From Stappia sp. BW2 (lineage in GTDB: Bacteria; Pseudomonadota; Alphaproteobacteria; Rhizobiales; Stappiaceae), in the NCBI RefSeq assembly GCF_008107695.1, contig NZ_VIRG01000053.1, positions 124,001 through 188,000 of the forward strand: a DNA stretch of 64,000 bases, written 5' to 3'. The notes under the pieces were generated by a model. That model worked only from the letters and a program-made list of their open reading frames with translations, was not told the origin of the DNA and searched no databases. Made by a program: the position numbers and the translations under genes. How positions within the stretch are numbered: the stretch's first letter is position 1; each line of letters begins with the position of its first letter. This document shows, in pieces, positions 26,385 to 35,714 of the stretch.

Positions 26385-27476
26385 TCATCTATAGAGAAAC
26401 GACTGTCCCTCGCTGTCGAACAGATGCAGTTTTTCCGGCGCAGCCGTCAGACGGATGGACGTGCCCCTTGCGATCTTGTGGATCCCCGGCAGCTTGGCGA
26501 TCAGGGCCGATGCACCGTCTTTCGGGCGGAAGTAAAGCACCGTCGTCTCTCCGAGCGCTTCGACGATTTCGACCTCGGCGGAGATCAGGAAATCGTCGCT
26601 GTCCGTCACTGTCAGGTCTTCCGGCCGAACACCAAGCTTCACCGCCGCGCCCTTGTCGCTGTCCAGCGAGGCAATCGGCACGTCCGCATGACCGTCATCG
26701 GACATGACCAGGGACGTTTGGGCGCCGGTTGCCGCCACCTTGGCATCAAGCAGGTTCATGGCGGGCGAGCCGATGAACTGGGCAACAAACGTGTTGGCGG
26801 GGCGTTCGTAAAGATCCAGTGGCGCGCCGAATTGTTCGATGTTGCCGCCATGAAGCACGACGATGCGCGTTGCCAGCGTCATCGCCTCCACCTGATCGTG
26901 GGTAACGTAGATCATGGTGCTTTCCGGCATGCTCTCCTTCAACTGCGCGATCTCGATCCTTGTCGCAACGCGCAGGGCGGCATCGAGGTTCGACAGCGGT
27001 TCGTCGAACAGGAACACCTTGGGGTCCCGCACGATTGAGCGGCCAATGGCAACGCGCTGTCGCTGACCGCCGGAAAGCGCTTTCGGCAGGCGGTCGAGAT
27101 AAGCCGTCAGCTGCAGCCTGTCCGCCGCCGCCCGCACCGCCTTGTCGATTTCATCACGCGACTTGCCGGCCAGCTTCAGGGCGAAGGCCATGTTGTCGTA
27201 GACCGTCATATGCGGATAAAGCGCATAGGACTGGAACACCATGGCAATTCCGCGCTGTGCCGGCGGCACGTCGTTGACGACGACGCCATCGATTTCCAGT
27301 TCGCCGCCGGTGATTTTTTCCAGGCCTGCGATCATCCGCAGCAATGTCGACTTTCCGCACCCCGATGGACCGACGAAAACGATCAGCTCGCCTTCGTTGA
27401 TATCCATGTTGATGTCGCGCAGAACTTCGACAGATCCATAGGACTTGCTGACATTCTTCAAGGACAACGATGTCAT
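26385..27476 (-). CDS. aglK: Alpha-glucoside ABC transporter ATP-binding protein
   Basis: The 363-residue MalK/UgpC-type ATPase has Walker A GPSGCGKST (about 34-42), Q loop VFQSYALYPHM, signature ALSGGQRQRVAIGRS, Walker B KVFLFDEPLSNLD and the switch His in YVTHDQVEAM. A C-terminal TOBE/regulatory domain covers about 240-363. It lies 33 bp after aglG on the same strand and completes the aglEFG-K transporter. An alpha-glucosidase (aglA), which often sits between aglG and aglK in rhizobia, is missing. MalK-type ATPases often serve several transporters, so its role may be wider. Confidence 0.9.
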   Translation of the reverse strand: MTSLSLKNVSKSYGSVEVLRDINMDINEGELIVFVGPSGCGKSTLLRMIAGLEKITGGELEIDGVVVNDVPPAQRGIAMVFQSYALYPHMTVYDNMAFALKLAGKSRDEIDKAVRAAADRLQLTAYLDRLPKALSGGQRQRVAIGRSIVRDPKVFLFDEPLSNLDAALRVATRIEIAQLKESMPESTMIYVTHDQVEAMTLATRIVVLHGGNIEQFGAPLDLYERPANTFVAQFIGSPAMNLLDAKVAATGAQTSLVMSDDGHADVPIASLDSDKGAAVKLGVRPEDLTVTDSDDFLISAEVEIVEALGETTVLYFRPKDGASALIAKLPGIHKIARGTSIRLTAAPEKLHLFDSEGQSFLYR

Positions 27477-27509
27477 GCCGGCTGCTCCCGATTGTTGATT
27501 TTGTTCATG

Positions 27510-28658
27510 TTATTTCACCGATCCGGCCAACAGGCCGCGCACGAGGTAGCGCTGCATCGCGAAGAACACGAAAAGCGGCACGGCGATGGACACAAAGGCA
27601 GCGGTCGCGAGAATTTCCCAATTGCCGCCACGCGTTCCCAAAAGTTCCACGATCTGGTTGGTCATGACCGTGGTCGAGCCCGTGGCATCGATCAGGAACA
27701 CCTTGGCCACCAGAAGGTCGTTCCAGGTCCACAGGAACTGGAAGATGGCGAAAGAGGCCAGCGCCGGAAAACTGAGCGGCAGGATGATGCGGGTGAAGAT
27801 CTGGAAATCCGTCGCCCCGTCCACCTTGGCATTCTCGATGATGTCCCGTGGCAGCCCGACCATGTAGTTCCTGAGCAGATAGACGGCGAGCGGCATGCCG
27901 AAGGCCGTATGGGCCAGCCAGACCCCCATGTAGCCCTTGCCGATGCCGACCGCCAGGTGGAGCCGCAGCAGCGGAATAAGCGCCAGTTGCAGCGGCACGA
28001 CGAGCAACGCCACAACAGCGGCGATCAAAAGGGCCCGGCCGGGAAATTCCATCCAGGCAAGGGCATAGGCTGCGAACGCCGCAATGACGATCGGGATGAT
28101 CGTCGCCGGTATGGTGACTGTCAGCGTGTTGAAGAACGCCTTGCCCATATTGTCCTGTCCGGTTCCGGAAAACAGGATGGTGGCATAATTCTGCCAGGTG
28201 AATTCCGGCGGCACGGTCGCTGTCACGAAGACACGCTGGCCGCGGCCGGAAATCTGCTTGTCGTTGCCCTTCCAGACATAGGACCCGTCAGCCTGCAACG
28301 TCAGGCTTTCGCCGTCGCCCATATCCGCCGTTTCGCCGGTTTGATAGGCTGAGACATCGCGTGAGGACACGCCCCACGACCGGATGTCGCGCGGCTCACC
28401 CTCGAAGATGTTTCCCGTGACGATGAACTGATCACCGTCCGCCACGCGGGTCTCGTCCGGATCCGACGTCCTGTAGACTTCGTTCTGCTCGGACGGGAAC
28501 AGTGCTGCCCACCAGCCGGAACTGGAAATCTGGTCGGCGGTTCGGAACGACGAAACGAACAGCCCGACGGTGGGAAACAGCCACAACAGCACCAAGGCGG
28601 CGACGGAGATATGAACGGCCCAGGTCAGGCCGGATTTTTTCCCAGCGATGCTGGCCAT
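27510..28658 (-). CDS. aglG: Alpha-glucoside ABC transporter permease
   Basis: This 382-residue MalG-type permease has TM1 at about 10-33, then an unusually long periplasmic insertion (about 40-165, with RTADQISSSGWWAALFP, VTGNIFEGE and YVWKGND) before the remaining five helices. That insertion is a hallmark of AglG. The cytoplasmic coupling loop reads ENAKVDGATDFQIFTRIILPL, an EAA-like motif. ATG 28658 overlaps the aglF stop by 3 bp and has GGAAGGAGATGAAGTG before it, so the longer upstream frame is rejected. Confidence 0.91.
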   Translation of the reverse strand: MASIAGKKSGLTWAVHISVAALVLLWLFPTVGLFVSSFRTADQISSSGWWAALFPSEQNEVYRTSDPDETRVADGDQFIVTGNIFEGEPRDIRSWGVSSRDVSAYQTGETADMGDGESLTLQADGSYVWKGNDKQISGRGQRVFVTATVPPEFTWQNYATILFSGTGQDNMGKAFFNTLTVTIPATIIPIVIAAFAAYALAWMEFPGRALLIAAVVALLVVPLQLALIPLLRLHLAVGIGKGYMGVWLAHTAFGMPLAVYLLRNYMVGLPRDIIENAKVDGATDFQIFTRIILPLSFPALASFAIFQFLWTWNDLLVAKVFLIDATGSTTVMTNQIVELLGTRGGNWEILATAAFVSIAVPLFVFFAMQRYLVRGLLAGSVK

Positions 28659-29899
28659 CACTTCATCTCCTTCCGGGCGTTGTAGACGTTCCACACGAGG
28701 ATCGGTGTGACGAGCAGCATGATGATGATGGCACTTGCCGACCCCACGCCCCAGTCATTGGCGCGGAAAAGCTTGTCGTACATGTAGTTGGCCAGAACCT
28801 GGGTCTCCCACTGACCGTTGGTCATGGCGAAGACGATGTCGAACACCTTGAGCACGGTCAGCGTGATCGTGGTCCACACCACCACGATGGTCCCCATGAT
28901 CTGCGGCACCTTGATCTTGAAGAAGATCTGGAACGGGTTGGCACCATCAACAATGGCGGCTTCCACGGTTTCCTCCGGAATGCCGCGCAGGGCCGCCGAC
29001 AGGATCACCATGGCAAAGCCGGTCTGGATCCAGATCAGAACCACCATCAGGAAGAAGTTGTTCCACAGCGGCAGTGTCAGCCAGGTTTGCGGTTCGCCGT
29101 ATGGCACATCCGTAATCCAGAGGCTGAGCGCGGAATTCAGCGAAATCCAGATCAGCCAGACCCCGGCGACCGCGATCAGAAGGCGCAGCGGCAGAAGCCA
29201 GACCGACTTGTCCTGGCCCTGGGCAACGATCCCGCGCACAAAGGTCCAGGCCACATAGGCGACGACCAGGGCGAAAGCCAGCAGAAGAAGGGTTGGCAGG
29301 AGCTGGAGAAAGACAATGGAACCGATGCCGCCGTCGAACTTCAGCCAGATCGCGTTCAGAACACCGATCTGGTTTTGATCGGCTGCGCGTGTGTCATAGA
29401 TCAGCTTGAAGATGACCGACGCACCAACGAAGGAGATCGCCATCGGCATGAAGATCAGAGACTTGGCGAAATTGCCCCATCTGATCCGGTCCGTAAGCTG
29501 GGCAACCAGCAGACCGAAGGCTGTGGAGGCGGCAGGGACCACGATGAGCCACAGCATGTTGTTGCGCACCGCTTCCCAGAACTTCGCCTCGTTCATCATC
29601 TGACGATAGTTGGCAAGTCCGACGAAAGCGCCCCCTTGCGAACGGTCCGTCAGCGACAGACGCAAGGTCTCGAACACCGGATAGGCAAGGTATAGCGTCA
29701 GCGCGAACAAGGCCGGAAACAGAAACAGCCACGGCCGGATCATGTTGGCCCGGTTGATGTTCCTGCCAGCATTGGGGCCACGGGCCGGAAACAGAACCTT
29801 GTCGATGAAGACATTCGAGAAGAAGAAATAGGCAAGGCAGGCGCCAACGCCAATGACGATGGTTGTGAGCCCTAACAGTGCCGGATTATCCGATAGCAT
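28658..29899 (-). CDS. aglF: Alpha-glucoside ABC transporter permease
   Basis: The 413-residue MalF-type permease has eight or so hydrophobic segments. An N-terminal TM lies at 9-28, and a soluble loop of about 50 residues (SLWITDVPYGEPQTWLTLP) sits between membrane segments. The coupling motif is EETVEAAIVDGANPFQIFFKIKVPQ. GGGAGGGAACGGCC precedes the ATG. It follows aglE after a 143-bp gap with a terminator-like hairpin and overlaps aglG. The two form the membrane heterodimer of the transporter. Confidence 0.91.
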   Translation of the reverse strand: MLSDNPALLGLTTIVIGVGACLAYFFFSNVFIDKVLFPARGPNAGRNINRANMIRPWLFLFPALFALTLYLAYPVFETLRLSLTDRSQGGAFVGLANYRQMMNEAKFWEAVRNNMLWLIVVPAASTAFGLLVAQLTDRIRWGNFAKSLIFMPMAISFVGASVIFKLIYDTRAADQNQIGVLNAIWLKFDGGIGSIVFLQLLPTLLLLAFALVVAYVAWTFVRGIVAQGQDKSVWLLPLRLLIAVAGVWLIWISLNSALSLWITDVPYGEPQTWLTLPLWNNFFLMVVLIWIQTGFAMVILSAALRGIPEETVEAAIVDGANPFQIFFKIKVPQIMGTIVVVWTTITLTVLKVFDIVFAMTNGQWETQVLANYMYDKLFRANDWGVGSASAIIIMLLVTPILVWNVYNARKEMK

Positions 29900-30000
29900 G
29901 GCCGTTCCCTCCCATTATTGATTATGGGGTGGCACCCGGAAGACCGGGGGCCTCCTGCGTTTAGGAACTGTGTTTCTTGACCGTTTCGCCCATCCGTCAG

Positions 30001-30033
30001 AAAAACGGCCAGTCTCCCTGAGGAGACCGGCCG
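30001..30033 (-). terminator. Attenuating hairpin between aglE and aglF
   Basis: CGGCC-A-GTCTCC and GGAGAC-C-GGCCG pair with one A/C mismatch and a CTGA loop. On the minus strand a run of five T follows. It lies 10 bp after the aglE stop inside the agl operon, so it likely terminates part of the transcription and raises binding-protein output over permease. Confidence 0.65.
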
Positions 30034-30042
30034 CCTGGAGGA

Positions 30043-31410
30043 TTACTTGAGGGCGTCCCAGCTTTTCTGGATTTCCTCGGCGACGGCTTTTGCGTCCTTG
30101 CCACCGGTATAGTCGACCATCCCGGTCCAGAACGTTCCCGCACCGACTGCGCCTGGCATCAGGTCGGAACCGTCAAAGCGGAAGGTGCTGGCATTGACCA
30201 GGATTTCGCCCTGCTTGCGCAGCGTGTCGTCCTTGTAGGCTTCGGGGTTGGCCCCCTTGTGCGGCGTGAGGAAGCCGGTCTGCGCCATCATCACTTCATG
30301 GGCGAGCGGCAGTTCGAAGAATTTCATCAGTTCGTTCGTCGCATCGGACGGATTGGTGATCGCCATCAGCGTACCACCGCCAAGAACCGGGTTGCCGAGG
30401 TCCTTGTCCGCATAGGCCGGGAAGTAGAAGAAGTCGACATCGGTGCCGAATTCCACACCATCCGGGAAGAAGGCCGGCACGAAGGACGCCTGGCGGTGCA
30501 TGTAGCACTGCGGCGGCGAGGAGAAGAGGCCTTTCGGGCTGTCGCGGAAATCGGTGGAGGCAACTGCGCCCGCACCGCCGGCAACCTTGGCGTCGTCGCG
30601 GGCAAACCAGCCGAATTCCTCTATAGCGGCCACGACGCGGTCATCGTCGAAGGGGATCTCGTTGGTGGTCCACTGGTCGTAGACTTCAGCAGGCTGCGTG
30701 CGCAGCATCATATCCTCGACCCAGTCGGTCGCCGGCCAACCGGTGGCCGCGCCTGACCCCAGGCCGATACACCAGGGCGTTTCGCCATCGGCGACGATCT
30801 GCTCCGTCAGCGCCTTCAGCTCTTCCATGGTTGTCGGCACTTCATAGCCGGCATCCTCGAAGTTTTCCGGAACATACCAGACAAGGCTCTTGACGTTGAC
30901 GTTGTAGAAGAAGCCGAACAGTTGATCCTTGCCGTCCGCATCCTTGTAGGTACCAAGGTCGACCCAGCTTTCACCGGCACCGTAGTTGTTGGCGATCCAC
31001 TCGCCCATTCCCTCGGGCAGCGGCTTGAGGAGACCGCGCGCGGCCATGTCGGCAGCAAGGCCCGGCTGCGGGAAAACGGCGATGTTCGGAGCAGCGCCGG
31101 CTTCGGCATCGATCACGATCTGCTGCTCGAAGGAGTCCGACCCGGTGTAGATGACTTCAGCGCCGGTGGCTTCGGAGAAATAGGCAAGCACGTTCCGGAA
31201 ATAGCCGTCTTCAGGCTGCAGCCACGGACCGGCGATCGTCACGGTCTGACCCGTGAGGTCAGGAGCGCTCTTTGCCCACTCGTTGTAGCTGTCCCAGTTA
31301 AAGGGGCCTTCCCCCGGAGTGAATTTCAGGTCAGCCGCGAACGCAGCGCCCGCGCAAAGGCCAATAGCCAGCGCGAGGCCAGCCGTGCAGGCTTTCAAAC
31401 GTAATTTCAT
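30043..31410 (-). CDS. aglE: Alpha-glucoside ABC transporter substrate-binding protein
   Basis: This 455-residue periplasmic binding protein has a Sec signal peptide (MKLRLKACTAGLALAIGLCAGAAFA, cleaved before ADLKF). The family-1 solute-binding fold follows, with VTIAGPWLQPEDGYFRNVLAYFSEATG, the GSDSFEQQI segment, PPQCYMHRQASF and GGGTLMAITNP. These match AglE-type binders of trehalose, sucrose, maltose or other alpha-glucosides. GGGAGGACAGAT precedes the ATG. It is the first gene of the agl operon and is divergent from the LacI-type regulator. Two CAAANCGNTTTG operators lie between them. Confidence 0.91.
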   Translation of the reverse strand: MKLRLKACTAGLALAIGLCAGAAFAADLKFTPGEGPFNWDSYNEWAKSAPDLTGQTVTIAGPWLQPEDGYFRNVLAYFSEATGAEVIYTGSDSFEQQIVIDAEAGAAPNIAVFPQPGLAADMAARGLLKPLPEGMGEWIANNYGAGESWVDLGTYKDADGKDQLFGFFYNVNVKSLVWYVPENFEDAGYEVPTTMEELKALTEQIVADGETPWCIGLGSGAATGWPATDWVEDMMLRTQPAEVYDQWTTNEIPFDDDRVVAAIEEFGWFARDDAKVAGGAGAVASTDFRDSPKGLFSSPPQCYMHRQASFVPAFFPDGVEFGTDVDFFYFPAYADKDLGNPVLGGGTLMAITNPSDATNELMKFFELPLAHEVMMAQTGFLTPHKGANPEAYKDDTLRKQGEILVNASTFRFDGSDLMPGAVGAGTFWTGMVDYTGGKDAKAVAEEIQKSWDALK

Positions 31411-31526
31411 ATCTGTCCTCCCAGATTGTCCCTATTCCGGAACGCTCCATTCAAGGTGGCACACCTTGCCACCTTGCAGCAATACCCGCCCGCATCACCG
31501 GGCCGGCAATTCTACCAGAAACCTCC

Positions 31527-31544
31527 ATCCAAACCGCTTTGGAT
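31527..31544. promoter_or_regulatory. Putative operator 1 of the agl regulator
   Basis: ATCCAAACCGCTTTGGAT has 7-bp inverted arms and contains CAAACCGCTTTG with a central CG, the usual LacI-family form. It lies 117 bp upstream of aglE, within the divergent promoter region. Confidence 0.6.
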
Positions 31545-31640
31545 TTGGCCCTAACCATGTCTTCAGACTTCAGTCTTGTCAAGCGTGCTGCTCGCGAATT
31601 AATGTTGCATTTCAATAACAGCCTGTTGGGAGGGCGCTTT

Positions 31641-31652
31641 CAAAGCGTTTTG
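31641..31652. promoter_or_regulatory. Putative operator 2 of the agl regulator
   Basis: CAAAGCGTTTTG fits CAAANCGNTTTG, as does the site centred 111 bp away. It ends 8 bp before the regulator ATG, so binding here would block expression of the regulator itself. The two sites could support looping. Confidence 0.5.
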
Positions 31653-31659
31653 GGCCACA

Positions 31660-32703
31660 ATGAGCAATGGCGTGAACCTGAAAGAACTGTCGCAACGGCT
31701 GAACCTGTCTCAGACAACGGTCAGCCGCGCGCTTAACGGCTATCCCGAAGTCAGCGAGGAAACCCGCAAGCGCGTGAGCGAAATGGCCGCCAAGCTCGGC
31801 TATGCGCCCAACAGCCAGGCACGGCGGCTTGCGACCGGACGTGCAATGGCGATTGGCCACGTCATACCCCGCTCAATTCACGAGATGATGAACCCGATCT
31901 TCCTGGAATTCATCGCAGGGGCCGGAGAGACCTATTCGCGTCATGGCTACGACATGATCATTTCCGTGGTCGATGACGACCACGAGGAAGACGCCTACCG
32001 GCAGATTGCCTCGCGCAAGAAAGCGGACGGCGTGATCATTCACGGCCCTGCCAACGAAGAGCATCGGCACAAGCTTCTGAAACAGCTCAACCTGCCCTTC
32101 GTCGTCCACGGCCGCATTCCCGGCGCGGAGCAGGAAACCTCATGGATCGACATGAACAACAGGCGCGCATTCGAGCGCGCCACCAACCTGCTTTTGGACC
32201 TTGGTCACACCCGGATCGCATTGCTGAACGGCCTTGAACACATGGATTTCGCCAACCGGCGCCGTCGCGGGTTCGAGGAAGCGTTGGCCGCCCGAGGACT
32301 GACACCGGACCCTGCCCTCATGCGCAGCGCCGATATGACGGAGCCTTTTGGCTGCGACAATGCGATGGAAATGCTGAAGAGCGACAATCCGCCGACCGCC
32401 TTCCTGATTTCATCCATGATATCGGCGATCGGCGTTGCACGCGCGGTCGGCCAGTGCGGGCTGACAGCCGGCAAGGACGTTTCCATCATCACGCATGACG
32501 ATGCCTTGTCCTTCCTGCCAAACAGCGGCGAGGTGCCTATTTTCACCTGCACACGCTCCTCGGTCCGTTACGCCGGGGAGAAGGCCGCCGAACTGCTCCT
32601 GAACATGATCTCCAATCCGGCCAGCAAACCGGTGTCCATGCATCTGGACGCGGAACTGATCATCGGCCAGTCCACTGGCCCGGCGCCTGCAGCATCGCGA
32701 TGA
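31660..32703 (+). CDS. aglR: LacI-family transcriptional regulator (probable AglR)
   Basis: The 347-residue LacI/GalR regulator has an N-terminal helix-turn-helix (NLKELSQRLNLSQTTVSRALNGYPEVSEETRKRVSEMA, about 6-43) and hinge helix (NSQARRLATGRAMAIG). A periplasmic-binding-protein-like sensor domain follows (Peripla_BP_3). It is divergent from aglE, the arrangement known for aglR-aglEFGAK in rhizobia, so it probably represses the transporter until an alpha-glucoside binds. No strong ribosome-binding site precedes the ATG. Its stop abuts the stop of the convergent GntR gene without any spacer. Confidence 0.9.
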   Translation: MSNGVNLKELSQRLNLSQTTVSRALNGYPEVSEETRKRVSEMAAKLGYAPNSQARRLATGRAMAIGHVIPRSIHEMMNPIFLEFIAGAGETYSRHGYDMIISVVDDDHEEDAYRQIASRKKADGVIIHGPANEEHRHKLLKQLNLPFVVHGRIPGAEQETSWIDMNNRRAFERATNLLLDLGHTRIALLNGLEHMDFANRRRRGFEEALAARGLTPDPALMRSADMTEPFGCDNAMEMLKSDNPPTAFLISSMISAIGVARAVGQCGLTAGKDVSIITHDDALSFLPNSGEVPIFTCTRSSVRYAGEKAAELLLNMISNPASKPVSMHLDAELIIGQSTGPAPAASR

Positions 32704-33384
32704 TCAGACGTGGTTGAGACCGCAGTTCTGGAGCAGGTCTTCCATCCGGGCCAATCCGTTGAGACGGTGAACCCGCGCCAGTTCCGTGGCCTTGTCTGAT
32801 TTGCCTTCCCGGATCGCCTCGACGATCACGCGATGGTCGGCAACATTCGCGGCCGGGGCCTTGTTCAGGCGCAGCAACACGAGGTTCGCCCGGTACACCT
32901 GATCAAGAAGACCTTCGATCTTCGACTCCAGACGCAAATTGCCGCTCGCCCTGGCAATCAGCCTGTGGAACCTGTCGTCGCAAATCGCCCAGGCCTCGAT
33001 ATCTTCACGTTCCAGTGCCTCGTCAGCGCGGGTCAACACACCCTGGATTTCTTCAAGGGTATCAAAGCTCATCTTGCCGCATGCATTGCCTGCTGCAAGC
33101 GCTTCAAGCGCTGAAAGGATCTGGTAAATCTCGCAGATATCCTGCCGCGAAATCGGCAGGACCTTGGCACCGCGGCGCGGCACAAGATCCACGAGACCAT
33201 CTGCTTCCAGTCGGATCAGCGCTTCGCGCACCGGTGTCCGGCTCATGCCCAGCCGGGTTGCAATGTCCGGTTCCGGCGCCTGAAAGCCCGGCGGCAATTG
33301 TCCACTCAAAATCTCTGTTTTCAGCCGCTCATATGCGTTGTCGACGCGGGTGAATCTGGCTTTCGTTGACATTGCGGGGTGCAC
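32704..33384 (-). CDS. GntR-family (FadR/FCD) transcriptional regulator
   Basis: This 226-residue regulator has a winged-helix domain (AYERLKTEILSGQLPPGFQAPEPDIATRLGMSRTPVREALIRLEADGLVDLVPRRG, about 18-75). An all-helical FCD sensor domain follows, with metal-type ligands in FHRLIARASGN and the late DHRVIVEAI. GTG 33384 is preferred over ATG 33372 because CAGGAGAACGG lies at ideal spacing. No target operon adjoins it: agl genes lie beyond the convergent LacI gene, and an 850-bp gap lies upstream. FCD regulators usually sense organic acids, so the target is unknown. Confidence 0.87.
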   Translation of the reverse strand: MHPAMSTKARFTRVDNAYERLKTEILSGQLPPGFQAPEPDIATRLGMSRTPVREALIRLEADGLVDLVPRRGAKVLPISRQDICEIYQILSALEALAAGNACGKMSFDTLEEIQGVLTRADEALEREDIEAWAICDDRFHRLIARASGNLRLESKIEGLLDQVYRANLVLLRLNKAPAANVADHRVIVEAIREGKSDKATELARVHRLNGLARMEDLLQNCGLNHV

Positions 33385-34235
33385 CCGTTCTCCTGACGTG
33401 TCTTAAAATATTTGCGTTATCCCGCACCTCTCGATTGAGGTCAGCGCGGCTTGCCCAGGGCGCCGAAGGCAATTCCCTCCGACGCGGCCGCCCTTTTCTG
33501 AAAGCAAATCAATGCCGTATTGCTAATTAATTCGATAGAATTTTAATCACCCACCTGCCGTCAGAGCACCCGAGATGAGTGCTCCCATCGCCAGAGCGCG
33601 CATTTCCTCGATTTCTTGCAGATTTGCGGCTTTCTTCCGGCGGAAAAAATACTGTCAAAAATTACGGTGACAGTCGAACAGGCCGCCATTTCCTTAACGT
33701 AATTTCAGCTCTATCCAACCCGATAGCGTCCGAAAAACCCGGTGAAATTGCAGCAATCGTTTACCGTTTCTCCGGGTCGGATGACCTTGGATGCGGACCC
33801 TCAAGAGACTCGCGGCCATTTCAATTCTTCGACCGCCTTCCTTCCGGGTCGAAAGGTCGAAGGTTCAACATTTCATAACGCACCAAAGAAACCGAGCCGA
33901 TTCCGGCAACCGCAGATCACGTAACAGGTCGCGTCAGCAAGGGAGAAATCCCTGTAAACAAAACATCTACCGCCTGCAAAGGTGAAAAAAATTCTTTCAA
34001 GACGAAATCGAAAAGAAGCCACCATTCCCTCAGGACGGAGAGAAATTTCCCAGGACTACTCTTGAGATAATCCACCGGCATAAAAATTCATAAGTAATTT
34101 CCAAATATTACGCTAAGTGACAAACAAAATCGCAAACGCGACCGCCGATCTCAACTTACCTTTGATTAACTATAAAATTTTAGCTTGGGCACTGACAATA
34201 ATCGTGGTGCCACTGTGACGACTGCCCCTGCCAAA
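33385..34235. other. Long intergenic region before tolC-like gene
   Basis: This AT-richer stretch of about 850 bp separates the GntR gene from the outer-membrane protein gene. Short frames inside look non-coding in composition. It must hold promoters for both flanking genes, but I cannot assign -10/-35 sites, operators or an RNA gene with confidence. Confidence 0.5.
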
Positions 34236-35699
34236 ATGATGCACGGATTGAAAGCCCGTCTTGCCAGTCTTCTGGCGAGCGCGTCAGTTGTCAGCCTGTT
34301 TTTCACCGGCGCCCCCGTATCCGCACAGTCGCTAGAAGAAGCCATGAGTGCCGCCTATGCCATCAATCCGGGCCTGAAGGCGGAACGCTCGCGCTACGAA
34401 GCGATCAACCAGGATATCTGGACCGCAAGGTCCGAGTTCCTGCCCACCGTGACCGGCACCTATGTGGGTGAACAGAATGCCCTGCTAAGTGATCGGAATA
34501 ACAACAGCGACAGATCGTTTTTCCACGAACTGGGCATTTCCATGTCCCAGACCGTGTTTCAGGGATTTGCCGGCGTCAACCGGCTGAACCAGGCGCATGA
34601 AGAAGCGAATTCGGGTCGCAACCAGCTGATTGGCACCGAGCAGACACTGCTTTTCAACACGGCCGATGCCTATCTGCGCGTCGTTCGCGACAAGGCCATC
34701 CTGTCTCATCTGCGGGCCTACACCAACGTGGTGCAACGGGAGGTGACTGCCGCCCGCGCACGGTTCAAATCGGGCGACGCCACCCGCACCGATATCGAGC
34801 AGGCCCTGGCCCGCCTGGGCGAGGCACAGGGAAACTCCGACCAGGCCACCGGCGATCTGGAAGCTTCTGAGGCGGCCTATGAGCGCCTGACCGGCCAGAA
34901 GCCGGGCAAACTCGGCTGGCCCGGCATTCCGCGAACGATCGAACCCGACGGACTGGACGATGCGATCTCCGTCGCGCTGCAGAACAACCCCTCCATCCGC
35001 GCTGCAACTGCCGATGCCCGGGCAGCACACTATGCCGCGCGCGCCGCAGTCGGCGACATGCTGCCGCGCGTCTCGCTGGAAAGCGAATGGCAGACCGGAT
35101 ACCGGGGCAACCTTGGCAATCAGGACGAAGAGGATTTCCGCTTCGGCGTGCGCGTCACGGCCCCCTTCTTCACTGGTGGCCGCAACATCGCCGCCGTCAA
35201 GCGCGCGAACCATACCGCCGCGCAGCAGGAATACGAACTGGACGACACCCAGCAGATCATCCGCGAGAACGTTGTCCGCGCCATGAAGCAGCGAGCGGCC
35301 TTGAGGCTCAAGGTCAAATCGGTCAAGCGCGCAATTGATGCAAACAAGCGTGCGGTCAAGGGCCTGCAGGTGGAATTCGACAGTGGCCAGCGGTCCCTGC
35401 TCGACGTTCTCAACGGCGAACGCGAACTGCTGCTCAGCAAGGTTGACTATGTGAGGGCGCGCTACGACAGCCGCATCGCGGATTTTTTCCTGCTGGCCAA
35501 CATCGGTCGCCTGGCACCTCAGCATTTCGGGATCATCGAGGAACGACCAGCGCCGATCCCCCGTATCATCCCCGAATTCAATACCTGGGACCTGCGCCTC
35601 GGGCTGTCGGAGAACGATCTCTTTCAGTCAGGCACCGTGGAAGTCGCGACCGGCGACACCATCGTGATCGAAACCCAGCCGTTGCCTCCGGTCAAATAA
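34236..35699 (+). CDS. TolC-family outer-membrane efflux/secretion protein
   Basis: The product of about 487 residues has a signal peptide (KARLASLLASASVVSLFFTGAPVSA) and two tandem OEP repeats of long amphipathic helices. Typical TolC segments are SLEEAMSAAYAINPGLKAERSRYEAINQDIW near the mature N terminus, GDATRTDIEQALARLGEAQ, and FDSGQRSLLDVLNGERELLLSKVDYVRARYD in the second repeat. It should form the trimeric outer-membrane tunnel for RND efflux or type I secretion. The start is uncertain: ATG 34236 gives the best signal peptide, while TTG 34185 extends the frame by 17 residues; neither has a good ribosome-binding site. No inner-membrane partner lies nearby. Confidence 0.88.
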   Translation: MMHGLKARLASLLASASVVSLFFTGAPVSAQSLEEAMSAAYAINPGLKAERSRYEAINQDIWTARSEFLPTVTGTYVGEQNALLSDRNNNSDRSFFHELGISMSQTVFQGFAGVNRLNQAHEEANSGRNQLIGTEQTLLFNTADAYLRVVRDKAILSHLRAYTNVVQREVTAARARFKSGDATRTDIEQALARLGEAQGNSDQATGDLEASEAAYERLTGQKPGKLGWPGIPRTIEPDGLDDAISVALQNNPSIRAATADARAAHYAARAAVGDMLPRVSLESEWQTGYRGNLGNQDEEDFRFGVRVTAPFFTGGRNIAAVKRANHTAAQQEYELDDTQQIIRENVVRAMKQRAALRLKVKSVKRAIDANKRAVKGLQVEFDSGQRSLLDVLNGERELLLSKVDYVRARYDSRIADFFLLANIGRLAPQHFGIIEERPAPIPRIIPEFNTWDLRLGLSENDLFQSGTVEVATGDTIVIETQPLPPVK

Positions 35700-35714
35700 C
35701 AAGCCGTACACAAA

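Noticed and set aside
33579..33878. 99-codon frame in the long gap before the tolC-like gene
   Set aside because: There is no ribosome-binding site, no recognisable similarity, and the amino-acid composition is non-coding-like.
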